64,000 nt of DNA, taken from NCBI GenBank assembly GCA_946965045.2, contig OX337235.1:930001-994000 (forward strand), read 5' to 3'. The notes beneath the pieces were generated by a model. The model saw only the letters and a program-made list of their open reading frames with translations, did not search any database and was not told the origin of the DNA. Shown piece by piece: positions 1-12,608 of the stretch. Positions within the stretch are counted from its first letter, which is position 1. Each line of letters opens with the position of its first letter. The DNA comes from Epithemia pelagica. Taxonomy: Eukaryota > Bacillariophyta > Bacillariophyceae > Surirellales > Surirellaceae. Both the position numbers and the translations under genes were made by a program.

Positions 1-17
1 TAAATCATCAATAAGTT

Positions 18-668
18 TCATATCAGGGGCACAAACGCCACAGTCGTCAACCCATAGAAAAATGATGATGTTGGACTTGTAAAGAAGACATTCGTCATGC
101 TTACTTGATCTTCCTTAAGCGCTTGTACTAGATGGATATACCACAATCTAGGTGCAGAAGACAGGCCATATAGACTTTTGATGAGTCTTAGGCAGGTCGT
201 TCCGGGCTTACTAGATCGAAATCCTCTAGGTAGATGAATCCATACAGGTTCATCTAAGGTAGCCTGTACAAATGCGTTGTTGAAATCGATACACGCAAGT
301 TCCGAACCCAAGATTAAACTAAGGGTGAGCACAATACGGATAGTACTCCAGTGAACCACTGGACTATAGTTCTCTTGTTCCATTTCTTGTAGGTCTCCTC
401 TAACACAATATCGAGCCTTATGCTTGATAATATCTCCGTCTGGAGATCGCTTGCGTTTGAATACCCATGTCCCAGGTAAAATTCGTGTATTAGCCTGGGA
501 TTGAGGGACTTCTTCCCAAGTTCCTTTCTCCTCTAGTTTGGTTATTTCCTTGCTAGCTGCCGCTTTCCATTTCTCTATGTCTTTATCTTGCATAGCCTCA
601 TCGTAAGAGAGGGTGTCGGGATCAGAGAGAGAAGCTTTGTGAACTGTTAAAAAGGTCACTAGGCTCAT
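18..668 (-). pseudogene. copia reverse transcriptase fragment (RVT_2)
   Basis: The frame starts with SLSDPDTLSYDEAM and GTWEEV, the usual start of copia RT, then YCVRGDLQ, the ACIDFNNAFVQA block with the first catalytic Asp, and the SLYGLSSAPRLW block. The catalytic box (WVDDCG, in place of the usual YVDD) is read at about 45-56 in a different frame, so a frameshift lies near 105-112. RT is therefore broken here. The rest of the domain is outside the window. Confidence 0.88.
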
Positions 669-2250
669 GAGATGGTGGCATTAGAGAAGGGAGGTTTGCT
701 AGATTGCCTTCTTCAACTAGGCGGGTAGGTCGTTTAATAGTCCTAGCAGATCTCCTAGTTGGAAGGATCGTCGGTTGGACTGTACGTGGAGGCGGTCGCG
801 GTGGTAATCTAGCTGGAGAAGGAGAAGGGTTGTGAAGAGGGGACTCCCTCTGAGACGGCGACTCCCTCGGAGAAATGGTTACCTTGTGGGGTGACAGATG
901 GGGAGAAGGCGAACGAGGGGTACTCGGAGCTGTGGATTCAACTCCTGATGATACGGACACCTGTCTTTGAGGTGTCTGGTTAGTTATCTCCCTCTGAGGA
1001 GGTGATTCCAACGATGTGGTCAATGGAGTTGGAGTGGGATCCTCACTGGGAGTTGGTAAAGAAGCGGAGAGTGGCACTGGGAGTGGACGTGTGTTAGGTG
1101 TAGATGATGACGTCAACGGGAGATATGGTTGGCGGGTAGCAATTCGTTGTGCAACATCTGATTGACGTCGAAGATACGTATTTTGGGTAGCTTCATCAAT
1201 ACTGGTAAGGGAGTCTAGATCGTCCGTTTCGGATGAATCATCAGTGATATATTGATATGCAGAATCTCCAAACAGGCGATACCAAGGTTCGGATGCAAAG
1301 TCCGGAAGCTGGTCGACAGACATGGCAATAGTGCTGAACCAATCGTCGAACACTACATGGAACTGGGGCGTAATATAGCCAGTTTGAGGATTTAAGACTA
1401 ATGGAACAGTACTGGCATGTCGCGTACTTAACCCCATAAGTTGGCAGCGAATAGATTTTGGCTTCCAGCGGGGTAGCTTTTTCCCGTCTGCAATGGTTTT
1501 GTGCAGAACATAGACCGGACAGCCCCACACGTGGAGATCATGAAATTTTCGTTGTTCCCATCGGACACGTGTGAAAACATCATGGGGGCTTATACCAGTC
1601 TCAGTATTGGGTACATGGTTGTGTAGGAAAACGGCATGTGAAACGGCCATGGGCCAGAGCGCCGGATCGGCCAATTCTGGCCACTGTATGGCAGAGCGTA
1701 ACATCATGGTGCGTGCAATCGACATAATTGTTTGTATTGCCCTTTCAGCTATTCCGGCATGATGATGTGCCCCGACTCCTGCGAACCGCGAAATTTGAGC
1801 AAAGTTCTCAAGCGATTGGGAGTAGGATTTTGAGGTGAAAGCAGCTCCATTGTCCGTTAGGTATTTGAGAGGAACTACACCCACTTCTCTACAAAATAGC
1901 TCAAAAGATCCTTTAACACTAAGCGTTTCGTGAGTGTTAAGGTGTGATTGAAATCCTATCCATGTATACCCCGAGGCGTGATCGACAAAGATCGCGCCGC
2001 CCACATAAAGGTTGTCAACTTTTGACTTTCCCCGAGAGTCAAATCTTCGTCCTTTTGTGGAGCACACAAAATGATCTACAGAGATACATTGTCCAGGATG
2101 GAGGTTGCCATCTTTGGTGACTCCTCGTCAATCCTTGACAATGGTTGTTGTCGAACCGGGTTCGGTGCAACGACGTTGTTTCCCAAATTGGCATGCTGCG
2201 CATAATGGTAAGTCTTGCAAAAGAGATGCAGCTTGTGAGTGTAAGCGACG
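622..2250 (-). pseudogene. copia integrase frame
   Basis: This frame carries the pre-integrase zinc motif CAACQFGKQRRC, then the catalytic core: the first Asp in SVDHF, the second in TDNGAAF, and the Glu in AGIAERAI, i.e. the D-D-E triad of retroviral-type integrases. The core is followed by a Pro/Ser/Thr-rich linker of about 200 residues typical before copia RT. An in-frame TGA lies at 2127-2129. The frame open from 2067 begins with GTG, so it is the continuation of a polyprotein and not an independent gene. It ends at 622 and RT continues in another frame, so there is a frameshift near 660. Confidence 0.88.
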
Positions 2251-5200
2251 AGTCTTTTCTGTTGTTGAGGAGCGGTAAGATTTTCATTGTGTTGTGATAC
2301 TTCGTTCACTGTTGTGTTGAGAGCTACCGAGCCAGTCATCATGTTCTGCTTGTCGTACCCAAACGACATGGGCAGATTGTTGCTGGGATTCACCATGACG
2401 GTGACTTCTCGGCGGGATTCATCTCCTGGAATACCGGTTAAGGTAAGTGTGTAACCGTCTTGAATTATTTTCTCGCCGAAGTATGTTTGAAGTAACGATT
2501 GCGTCGACAAAAGTCTAACCGATGTTTTTGGTACTAGGAACGCAGGGAGTTTGAGCGATCGGGGCATACCATTGGTGTCCAGGATCGTCCAAACAACTGT
2601 TCCACGGGCGGTAGCTTTCATCCGGTTGGCGATTCCCTTTACTTGAAGACTTGGCAAAGAGCGAATCGGTCCCACAAAATCTTTCTCGTCGTTGGTAATG
2701 CAGACACTGGCCCCAGAGTCCCAGATAATTGGATAAGAGGCGTGTGAAGGCATAGAAGAGTGAAGTTTCGATGGATCCTGGAGTGCTGCTCTCAAGGCTT
2801 GTTGGGTGATATGTTCCCAAGGATGATGGTTCAACTCGGTGGTTGAGTGGTGGCAACGTGGTGGTTCCTGCAAGAGCATGGCCATTCCCATGAATTTGTT
2901 CTGGTTGAGTGGCGATGCAGGGTAGAAGTTGGGTACTTGAGGAAACGGTACGTTGCTTAAATTGCAGCAAAAGTTGCTGCTGTTTCTAGTATTCGATCTC
3001 TGACGGGTGTTGCCTGTCAGGTTGATAGTTGGTTCGGCGGAGGTCGACGGCTGGAAGCAAGAGGTACTGCGCCGGTTTTTGCAGCGGTGACTCGTCGGCA
3101 TCCTGCGGCGGTTGGTCGGTGGTGTGGAGGTCATGGCGCTCCGCGGTCGGTTGGGTACACGGCGGCGCTTGCGGTTGTGCCGGCGTGATCCGGAGTTAAC
3201 ATGCCTGTTGTTCGTCGTGTTCCTGTTTCTCCCTCGCAGCGGAGTGGCATGGCCTCGGAAACCCAGATGGCCACCCGTCTCGGTGGATGCTGACAATCCC
3301 AACAATCTGCAAACCAACACAACAATCAACCTCAAAGCGGAGAAACAAAATCCAACAATCAAACTTGGAGGTGGAAGAGATCGTGGCTTTGAGCGGATTG
3401 GATTGTGGGTGTGGATGCGAGCGAGTCGGTACTTGAATCGGTTGACATGGTAGTTGGGGTGGTGTCCGAACCATGGTGAGTCAGGATAGCGAGAAGAGAC
3501 GCGCCGAATGACCACCAAAACAACAATCCAACATGAGAGCCAAGTGAGGATGGCGGGCATGAAGGATGGATGAGTCACGTATGAGAGCAGTAAGAACCAT
3601 AGACCTGTATATAAGTCGTAGATTCCTGTTAGAAAATGGCTCAGACCGATGTAAAATGTAGTCTTTCCTTCATTGTAGTAGGTGTCAGCTCTCGTAGAGG
3701 GTGAGGCGGTAGGGTAGAGCCACTGGATCACAGGTAGGACAAGGACAAGGTGGGCGAGTGCAACTAAGAAAAGGTGCAGCCACGCAGAAGTTTCTGCCGT
3801 AAGTGTCTCGTCCGACTCGCGCGCCAGCCGATCATCAAAATCGCGACGGACCGGCGAAGGGGTCACGTGTCCGAACCTGAATGGGGTGTAGTGGACTTCT
3901 ACGCATTTCCCTACCAGAGAATCCTCATCAGATGATACTGTTTCTTCCATAGTGTCAATTGGGACTTTTTGTCGGTCCTGGGGACCTCCCTCCGATTCAT
4001 TATTCTTGATCCAGAAATTTTGGGTCTCATTTTTAGAACAATCGTCGACCCATGCCATGTTGGCAAAGTATTTGGTGAGCGGCACAGTTTTTGCTGAGTC
4101 GCCACCACTGCTTGCTGTGTCTGCATCGGTAGGTACGTACTTCTCCCCAAGAGTGTTGTTGGGTGTAAACGAAGTAGAAGACAAACTGTCCGCACTACTC
4201 TCACGATGTGTTCGGAGTTGTGTTGATGCAGGTGTAAAGCGATGGCTAATGGACGACGTGTCCATCGGCTGAATATCGAAGCAAGGCATCATCGGTCCGG
4301 GAGGAATGGTGGACATGCCAGGAAAAGAGTGTTCCGGTCGAGGGTGATTTGGGATCAAAGTTCCATCGACATAGTATCCCATTGCCCATTCTTCTTCCTT
4401 GACACGCTGATATGCTTCAGCGACGGTAAGTTTTGGTTCACGCCATGCATTGGCAAAGACTGTTTTTGCTGCACGTTCGTATCTCATTCCATCACGTTTT
4501 GCCTGTTCTGCTTCGAGAACGAATTGTTCGGACGAGTAACGAGCGATTGGCTGCTGCATGGTGAGTTTTCGTCGCGGAGGCAGTTGCGGTGGAGGAGACG
4601 GAGCTTGGTGTGCCAGCGCAAAGGGTGCTGATGGCCGTGGCGGAAGCGGTGGCTGTGGAAGAATTGGTGAGATGGCAGGGAGTTTCTTTTCAAGGCTAGG
4701 TGGTCGTCCCTCCTGCAGCATTTTGAGAGGGGCATTCATATCATCGACGGACAAATCCATGCTGGCTTCTGGCGTACGGTAAGTGTCATTATTTCCCATG
4801 CTGGTGTCTTTTGTGTCTTGATCCATGCTTTCATAGCTCTCATTGACTGCTGCTGCTGCCTGGATTTCTTTGTCGTACAAACCTTCGAGGAAACGTTGGG
4901 TTTCCAAATCGGAGAATTTGACAGCTTCAGAATCGAGGGCAGACAGAGATGGTCCCAGTTCCTCCCACTTGTTGAAATACTTTGGCTCGTTTCCAAAGTC
5001 AGGTTCAATGGGAGTTGAGGTAGGTTCCGTGGTATTGATTGTGCTTGTTGTGTTGCAAGAAGAAGAGTCTTGCATGTCGCTCGTGGTTGTCTCACTGTCT
5101 TGTTCTTCTTGTTCCAATGCTGCTGAGGTAATGCGATCAGGCGTTACCAGGTTCAAGGTATTGGATGAGAAGAGGGACGAGGAAGTTGATGACCCATCGT

Positions 5201-6827
5201 CCATTTCTTCTTCGGTGTCAACGGTTTGGGTCAAATTGACCACAAGATTGTACGCACAAAGGTCGTACTCGTCGTCCGTCTCGGAGCAATCCACATCAGT
5301 TTTAGCGTCGTCCATGTTGGGAGGACACTCCACACAAACACACTTTGCTTCGAAATCGTCTTGGTCAAAGAGCCAAGAGTGCTCTTTGTTGACCATTTCG
5401 TAAGTATTTGCATCATCGAAGCCGTTTTTCTCGATGTATGCTGCCCATGCTGCCGGTTCCATTTCTAACTTGTTTGCTTGATGCTGTTTGGAACTCGACT
5501 TGTTGGATTTGAAACCAACAATATGCTCACTGGTTTTGTGAGTTGGATTCCAGTTGGTGCATTTTCCGCACCAATACATGGGCTTTCCGTCCACCATCCG
5601 CATTTCTGGTTCCCCTTCTTTGGGAGGGATGCGGCGCCAGTTGTTATCGCTGGAAGAGGTACGTTTCGTGAAGTTGTTGTTGTTTTTGTTTTTGTTGTTG
5701 TTCTTCCCCTTTTCACGAACGTATGTCTTCTTGTTCCCGGGTGTGTTCATTTGCTGAACAAGAGCGTTGGCTTGAATGGACTTGGTCTGTTTTCCTTTCT
5801 TGGAAACTGTGGCATTGTTAGCACCATACGATGTTGGTGGTGCTTTGGAATCCCGGTGAGTGCTCTTTGCGCTCCATTCCCCGCGCTTTACACTTACCCA
5901 ATATTTGCTGTTTGCCTCTTCGATCACGTGCGTATAGAGCAGCTTGTTTGTGGTCATGTATTGATCCGCTGCTGCACGGTCGAGAAACCGAATGTGATCG
6001 ACACTGTCCTGGACAGACTTGTTCAGGAGCAGGAGAGAAAACTTCGGAGTCGGCGGCCATTCTGCTTTCAAAATATTTGTGAGCAGGCTCGCCGTGAGGG
6101 TGTGGTCGTAAAGACCAGCGGCGGTAAGAGATCGGGCCTTTGCGGCGAAATCGGTGGTAAGTGCAGTGATGTCATGGCCGGCGTAGTTGTGCGGGTCCAA
6201 TGAACGCATCTCACTTTTTACGATTTCCCAATGTTCGATTGAGTCGTCCGTAATAATGCGGACGATGATCATGAACAGCTCCGGAAAGGATGCAACGTCG
6301 CGGGATTGGTCCTCCACTTCCCGTCGAAATGTCTTATCCAATGAGTCAAGTAAGTAGTCTTGCGCCGCGGCATCGTTGTTGGCGTCATACTTATCATACT
6401 TGCTCACCTGTTGTTTCATTGCTTTGTGAACCTTTGTGTGAGTGAACCGTGGGTGTTCGGTAACGATGTTGAGCATGGAGGACTTACTGAGTGGATCGAG
6501 TAAGTACATAATCGTATCCATGCCGTGTTTCGTGAAATGGCGGACTAATTCATCTTGGAGTCTTGAGAAATCGCCTTTCTTCTTATCGAACTTTTCAACA
6601 GGGCCAGTCACCCGATCAAGATACCGCTTGTCGGTAAAGGTACGTAGCTGGAGACTGCGGACTGGATGGTCCTTGGCTTTGTCGTCTAACCCTTTCCAAT
6701 CTGGTTTGGGTTTACCGCCAGTCCAGGGGACGTACGTGTCCTTGCTGGATTGAACGAGGCCGCCCATTCTGGGACAGTCGGGCATAAAGACATCAGTGTC
6801 TTGTTGGGGAGAGTCTTCACCTGACAT
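2076..6827 (-). pseudogene. copia gag-protease frame with a membrane-spanning insert
   Basis: A 1583-residue frame. Residues 1-400 are gag-like and charged. A Cys/His cluster (WCGKCTNW followed by two His) sits near residue 420 and is the likely nucleic-acid-binding knuckle. A long acidic, Ser/Pro-rich stretch follows. Residues about 1010-1180 hold about four strongly hydrophobic segments (near 1013-1035, 1060-1083, 1088-1107 and 1153-1178), which is unusual for a copia polyprotein. The aspartic protease motif WDSGAS is near residue 1364. The frame leaves the pol frame near 2255: the zinc motif LCAACQFGKQ is read in another frame, which has an in-frame TGA at 2127-2129. The first ATG is at 6827, but the frame is open upstream to a TAG at 7110-7112 with no other ATG. 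Confidence 0.85.
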
Positions 6828-7112
6828 GGTGTTGGAAGCAACAATCAGCCGCTTTTGGGAAGAACGAGACGCGTCGGTTTGCTGGGCAGAGCCAGGGAGA
6901 GGTGCGGTCTGTTGCTGGGGTTCTTGCTGGGTGTTTGCAAGATCAGGTGGTACACTGAGTGGAGGCTCAGTGGGGTCAGTCCGATTCGGGTCAGGAGTAG
7001 TGTCAGACTCGTCGACACTCTCTGCTGTTACGAGTTCGAAACTGCCAGCGCCACTAGAGGTAGGAGAGTCTTGGTCTTCCTCCGTTGTGGCTACGGGGTG
7101 GATGCCTTGCTA

Positions 7113-7980
7113 GGGATGTCCACTCCTTGCGCGCGTATAGATGCCGTAGTAAGAGGTGAACCTTATAGAGTTCTCCCTCTTGGTAATATAATAGTCGATC
7201 GATCAGGAAACGTCTGGTTTACCAGCCTTATTTGGGCTCAGCAACCACTTAATGTAAACAGATATCTAGGTGTTGGTAAAGACACGTGTTAGATATAGGT
7301 GAGGTAGTCAATATAGCTCGGGTAGCCAACCTACTGCAGTGAAACGACGATGGGGCCCTCACCTTCGAATCAGCAACTAGGTCGACTCTCTTTCACAAAC
7401 AGTTTGGTTACAAACTTTTGGTTTATTAAAAGAGTGAGCTTATTCTAAGATGAAAAGTGATTTTGGAGCAGGTTTGATCTCCTCGATCCTCTAGGTATGG
7501 AACTTGTTCTATTTGTTCCATAGAGCAGTTCTTTTTGTTCTATGCACTAGTGGGAGATCTCACCTCTCCTATTGTATCTTGTTTTGGATCTTTACTCGAT
7601 GGACTTACCTTTGACACTCTTCAGGTGGCCGGATGGCCTGCCTGAGATCCATTTGTTTTCTCAATATTGAGAGGAAGATTCGGTATCCGGTGGCTCGCCC
7701 GACATGCAAATATATACGGCTGTATAGTGGGCTCGCGGTCTGGCAAGTTTTTATGTAAATAATATAGTAGGGCGTAAGTCACGTAAAGTTCCTTAGTTTT
7801 GGCGAGCAGCACGATCAGTACTCTAAAGCAGCTGCTCGATGCGTTGAGGTTCAATTGACGTGCGTTGAGGTGCAACGCCTGCTTCTGATCGGCATGTGGC
7901 ACGTCTGACCGCGTGTCACGCATATAGCTAGAGGAAATAGTCTAATGTCTAGAGAGTCGAGAGCGGTATTCTATTACTCT
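7113..7980. other. Non-coding region upstream of the copia gag; possible leader and LTR
   Basis: No credible gene. This is where the 5' leader, primer-binding site and LTR of the minus-strand copia element should be. A TGTTGG start at about 7271 on the plus strand could be the inner LTR end (CCAACA on the element's strand), but the partner LTR is outside the window and no clear tRNA-complementary site was recognised. Confidence 0.35.
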
Positions 7981-10175
7981 GGTTCATGAGTCACTGCCTT
8001 GTCGATGAAAGGGATACGTCGTCCTGTTAGGATTTTTAGGATGGAATTCTCGGCGAGCTACACTGGTCGCTAGGAGTACAAGCTACATAGAAACTACCTA
8101 GAAGAGCATCTTATGATAGAGTTGTCTTTCTCGTCCCATGGTGGGTGGTGGGAGGAGACAGGAGACGCATTCGTTGATACTTGATACCGCGTTTGGAATT
8201 CCTGTCGGCTTTTGGTTGCGACTTGCGACGGAAACTCGAAAACGACGCAAAACGCAAACGCAACGGGCTGAACAGCTTACACCATCAAAACAAAACAAAA
8301 GACATCTTGATAGTACAATTTCACGCAATGTCCCTCCCGAACTTGTGCAATACTCGTCCGTCCTATTGTCTTCAATGCCATCCAGCATCTCTTTTTGAAA
8401 GTTCGATATCAACCATCAACTGAGTCGATCCAATAAAACCTAAGAGGCCCGAGCAAATTGTTTACGACTGCTACTACTACTACGAGTACGAGTAGACGAG
8501 TATCCAGTATCCAACAAATATCCCCACCAAGGACATTCAAGGAGTCATCAATTCTGTTGTCCAGGTCATAAAGCTTGTGTCCACGTATGTTGGTTGGGAT
8601 TATCTCAACCAATAACATCAGAGGAAACTATGTACACCTCACCAAAATGCTTCTGACACTGCAGGTAGCTTGAGAATCTCGGGGCAGACGCTTTCCCTCG
8701 ATTCTCAAATCACGAATAGACTGTCGCTTCTCCTCTTTCGACTTCCGAGGTGAGGTGCTCACAATTTCAATTTCCACGGTTCCAAAGACTCATAAAATAC
8801 CCAAAGAAACAAAATGAAAGTTACCAGTGGTTTCTTCTCGTGGGGTCTTTCCCTTTTTGTTGGCTTGCCTCTTCTTGTGGATGGCAAAGACCATCTGCGA
8901 GGACTGAGCAGCGGAACTGGCGCCAACAGTAACGGCGTTTGCACTTCCTCCCCGCTGTTTTGGTCCCAAGATCCTTGGTTGCCCGTGGAGGACAAAGACG
9001 ACGGTGCCAATCGAACCTCCATTCCAGCCTTGACGCAGCCCTTTTACAATGAAGTAAACGATGTCCATGCTACTGTCTCTGCCGCGAATACCAAGTTGAT
9101 TCTGAGCGTCAACGGGAACTGGTACCCCGCCTTGGCACGCCTGATGAAGGAAGTGTATATCCCCAAGAATTCATCCTATGAGACCAGTTACTTGTATACC
9201 ACCAGTCCACCCATTGGTAATCCTCAAACGGACAACAATATCCTCAAGGTGGGAAATCTACTTTTCAAGGATGCAGCTCCCCATTTCTACACAGGAGCTC
9301 CACCTATTCTCAACTTACTTGGTGACAAGATTGACAATTCCACTCGTGAATTCTTTCTTTATTTCTACGTACGGCAGTGTCATTTTGAAGCGCATGGGTG
9401 ACACCACCATTAACACATTCTGGGATTTGAAGAATTTGACCGCTGACCGATTCGCCACGTCGGATCCGGCGGGAGAGCCGGGCTTATTCACCAATGCATA
9501 CAGGTGGAGTGTCTTCATCCCGAAGATGACACTTTAGATCCAACTGATCCGGTAGACAATGTGACCATTGGTGAAGAAGCAATAGCATTGAGAGACCAGT
9601 TGTTTAATGAGAACGTCGTCACCATTGGACAGCCCATGTGGCGTAGTATCCCTCATGTGATTGCCAATCACCAGGCCGATGCTGGTCTTCTCTTTCTTCA
9701 TTTGGCTGTGGAAGCTATGCGAGACAATCCAAACACCTTCACTGCCATTTACCTTGATAAGAATACGACTGGTGAAACGTCTGACCCAGACGAGCTGTTG
9801 GCAATGCAGCGAGACCCCTTGGAGGGGAACCGTGTTGGCACCTTTGCCATTGCGAAGACCACCCGCACTCTTACTGCTGAACAGGATAAAGCCGGAGAGG
9901 ACTTTCTCGACGCGTTGAGGTCAGCTGAATTTGATCAAATCCTCGAGGACGTAGGTTTGCGTCGTAACATTGTCGGTTAAATTGCCGATTCGACTGTGCT
10001 GACGCCGACGACAGTTACAGCGGCGGCGATTAAGGATGCAAAAGAGAAAGAAGAAATCATACATATTTATTTTTCCGTTGGAAGTCCACCACTGGCACTT
10101 CAATTCTACTATGCAGCAACGGCTTCATGCGCTGCTGCTTTAATCAAAGAGAGTTACTAATTAAAGAGAGTTACA
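7981..10175. repeat. Arm A of an inverted segmental duplication
   Basis: This segment matches 36467-38862 in inverted orientation. Shared blocks include the stretch around 7990-8075 (CACTGCCTTGTCGATGAAAG), the block near 8580-8630, the solute-binding-like gene, and the end near 10140-10175. The duplication carries one gene plus upstream and downstream DNA. The two arms lie about 26 kb apart. Confidence 0.85.
8814..9980 (+). pseudogene. Secreted solute-binding-like protein, copy A (frameshifted)
   Basis: The ATG at 8814 starts a signal peptide (MKVTSGFFSWGLSLFVGL), followed by the family block FWSQDPWLPVEDK. Compared with copies B and C, a 4-nt insertion near 9352 (an extra CTTT) shifts the frame, and a 16-nt deletion near 9512 restores it. 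Residues between the two lesions, and four more, are lost from the original frame, which stops at 9401. The intact C-terminal part (IGQPMWRSIPHVIAN, ADAGLLFLHLA) resembles the second lobe of type II periplasmic binding proteins such as ModA. Family assignment is inferred from motif order. The substrate is unknown. Both lesions could be sequencing errors. Confidence 0.7.
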
Positions 10176-11585
10176 TGGTGTTTATTATTATACTCCAACA
10201 ATGATCATATCTGTGCAATGGGAAAATTTTCCTCGTTGTTGGTATGTTTTCCCTTCTTCCTCCTCTTGTTGAAGTGCCTCGTGCTTCTGTGCACAAGACC
10301 CCGCATGATACTCCACTTCAAATCTTGAAGCAGTTTCCGAGTAGGGGTGTAGGAATTTGCTCCCCGGATGTGATGTACATCCAATGTACACTGAACAGTA
10401 TGCAAACAGCCATTGGGTTTGTGAACGAGCATTAATCGTTGACATCGCAACGAACCATATTTCTAGTCGTGATTGTTGGTTGTATACTGCGAGAGACAAA
10501 TACAAATACCATTGCGGTTATCCGAATGACGCTCCATGCACCCGACTCAATGATCCAAGGAATGGACCGCATTTATGCGGGTGCCTCACGTAGCGTCTAC
10601 TCGGAGGGAAAGACGCAAAGTGAAACCTTTGCTTCTCAATGCAGGTGCAGATACTTAATCCATGCTGCTTCGGGAGCAACGCATTTCTTGTTCGAACTCA
10701 TTGGATTGGTGTCGTCGTGGATGACCAATCGAAGAGAGTGAGGCTCTGCGAGATTCGGATGAATGTGTCATGAAAACATTGCGCGACCGACTTTGGAATG
10801 TCATTGGCATTTGGCATGTGCAACGAAGACGATGTGGGACAAAGCCGAAATCAAATCGAATCAATCAAACCCTAAGGATTGTAGACAATTCGAGAAGTGT
10901 GAAACAGAAAGATCGACACAGCATTTCGTAAAGGAGGAGCAAACGGCCCTATCACTTTGGGGAATTGTGATTTTGTGAAACACCACATTCGACTATCGTA
11001 CGCCGCCAAACAGCTATTAAACAATCCAGAGTCGATCCTTTGAGGTTGTCGGTTGGATTTGATTGAATAACGACGCTTGACGTCCAAGGGACGTCGAGAC
11101 TTTTGTCTCCTCTTGTTTGGACCCAATGCTGATGTGGGCGACGGGAAAGGCTTTCGTCAAGTTGGACGGAAGTCGAGGCAAGACCACTACCATTCAAAAG
11201 AAACACATGTCCTAAATCAATATGAAAAATCTCATAAGATCTATGAAGGTCGATTTCCTATGAAGTTTTGGTAATACAACACTGACGTCTAAGGCCTATT
11301 TTGTTCAGATGGAACAGGTCTGGAAGATTTGATCTGTCATCATCGAACTCGGTTTTGAATCTATGCCTATCGGTCGTGCCTATGATTAAAAATGGCGTGC
11401 GTGTTACAAACCCGTTTGCAATACCAACAATTCACATGTATGGCAAATAAAGAAGTTCTTTTGTAAAACAAGACAAAGATTAACCTTTACTACGATGATT
11501 TCAATGGACATCCAACTATGAACGGAGCTTAAACAAGCACAATGTCTCAAGACAAGGAATGAACGGGCCGCGAAAGTGGTGCCGT
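10176..11585. other. Intergenic DNA, nothing recognised
   Basis: About 1.4 kb with only short unconvincing open frames on both strands. No RNA gene, TIR or protein motif was recognised. Confidence 0.4.
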
Positions 11586-12608
11586 TTAGTTTTCGGATAC
11601 CACAGCCGATTGGACGGGGTTGTACACAAAGTTGAAACTGCAGTCATGGACGTTGGCAAAGGTAGGGTTGCCACTGGTCCGGAGTTTGAAGCACAAAAAG
11701 TTTTCAAAGTCGGCATGAGAAATCTTGGCATTCTTAAAGGTCACCTTTTCGACAGGACCAGTGGCACCAACACGACCAACCACAATGGTCACAGCATCGG
11801 CATTGGCGTTGCAGCAGCATCGTGGATCATCGTCGTCGTAGGGGCAGCACAATCCACAACTGCGTTGCAACCAACCTTGGTGATCGCCGCCAACCGGAAT
11901 ATCGGCAATGGTTTCAAAGGACGTAATGGCAAGACCAGACTTGGAGAAGGCTTCACTGTGAGATTCTGTGACAATCTTGTTGAGGATCTCGCTATCGACA
12001 GGGGACATTTCGTGAGCAAGGCCAAGCAAGGAGAGTTGCGCTTCCGTAATGGCTTCGTTGGCATAGGCAGTTTCGACCGGGCCTTGACTGTTCAATCCAC
12101 TGTGCTCCACGAAAGAAAAGGAGCAATCCTTGGCACGGGCAAAGTTGGCATAGCCAGACTTGCGGAGACGTTCGCACAAATTGTTTTCAAACGCTTGGTG
12201 AAGGCTTGCAAAGTTGGCGGCCTCGGCGGCTCCAAATCCATCCTTGTAGTATTGGACTTCGACTTGAGCGTTGATAAAGGCCGCTTCTTCATTATCCTGT
12301 TTGTTGGCAGTTGTCCACCAGAAGGAGTCGGCTGGAATGGTGGAAAATCCACGAGCTTCCAAGTTGGCAATTTTCTGTCCAGCCTTGTCAAATCCCAAGG
12401 CGTGGTTGTAGGCGGTGACGGCTTGCTTGGACACGTACTTGACTTCTTCGGGGCTGACCACATCGTGAAGACCACCAATGACAATACGGGCATCGTAGGT
12501 TTCGGTGGCAGCACTGTCAAGGAAGCTGCCAAAGGCGGAACGCAAGCTGAACTCAGCGGCAGTAGCAGAGGAAACAAAAGAGGCAAAAGTGAGCAACGAA
12601 ATCTTCAT
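11586..12608 (-). CDS. Secreted protein with two repeated Cys-containing modules, function unknown
   Basis: The start is placed at the ATG at 12608 because the next residues, MKISLLTFASFVSSATAA, form a clear signal peptide. The longer open frame to 12680 adds an uncharged leader before it. The mature protein (about 340 aa in total) contains two related modules: one around NLCERLRKSG...ARAKDCSFSFV and a second, at the C-terminus, around FLCFKLRTSG...ANVHDCSFNFV. A Cys-rich linker (CGLCCPYDDDDPRCCC) lies between them. I do not recognise the family. A secreted or cell-wall role is inferred only from the signal peptide and cysteines. No intron is needed. Confidence 0.72.
   Translation of the reverse strand: MKISLLTFASFVSSATAAEFSLRSAFGSFLDSAATETYDARIVIGGLHDVVSPEEVKYVSKQAVTAYNHALGFDKAGQKIANLEARGFSTIPADSFWWTTANKQDNEEAAFINAQVEVQYYKDGFGAAEAANFASLHQAFENNLCERLRKSGYANFARAKDCSFSFVEHSGLNSQGPVETAYANEAITEAQLSLLGLAHEMSPVDSEILNKIVTESHSEAFSKSGLAITSFETIADIPVGGDHQGWLQRSCGLCCPYDDDDPRCCCNANADAVTIVVGRVGATGPVEKVTFKNAKISHADFENFLCFKLRTSGNPTFANVHDCSFNFVYNPVQSAVVSEN

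Larger units (their letters stand above)
1..7112 (-). mobile_element. Decayed Ty1/copia-type LTR retrotransposon, truncated by the window edge
   Basis: On the minus strand the order is gag, protease, integrase, reverse transcriptase, which is the Ty1/copia order (integrase before RT); Ty3/gypsy has the reverse. The part with the RT C-terminus, RNase H and 3' LTR lies beyond position 1. Coding is split over at least four frame changes or stops, near 2255, at 2127-2129, near 660 and near 105-112, so the copy cannot make a full polyprotein. Domain content resembles the CoDi elements of diatoms (inference). Because only one end is present, the LTR cannot be defined by pairing. Confidence 0.9.
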
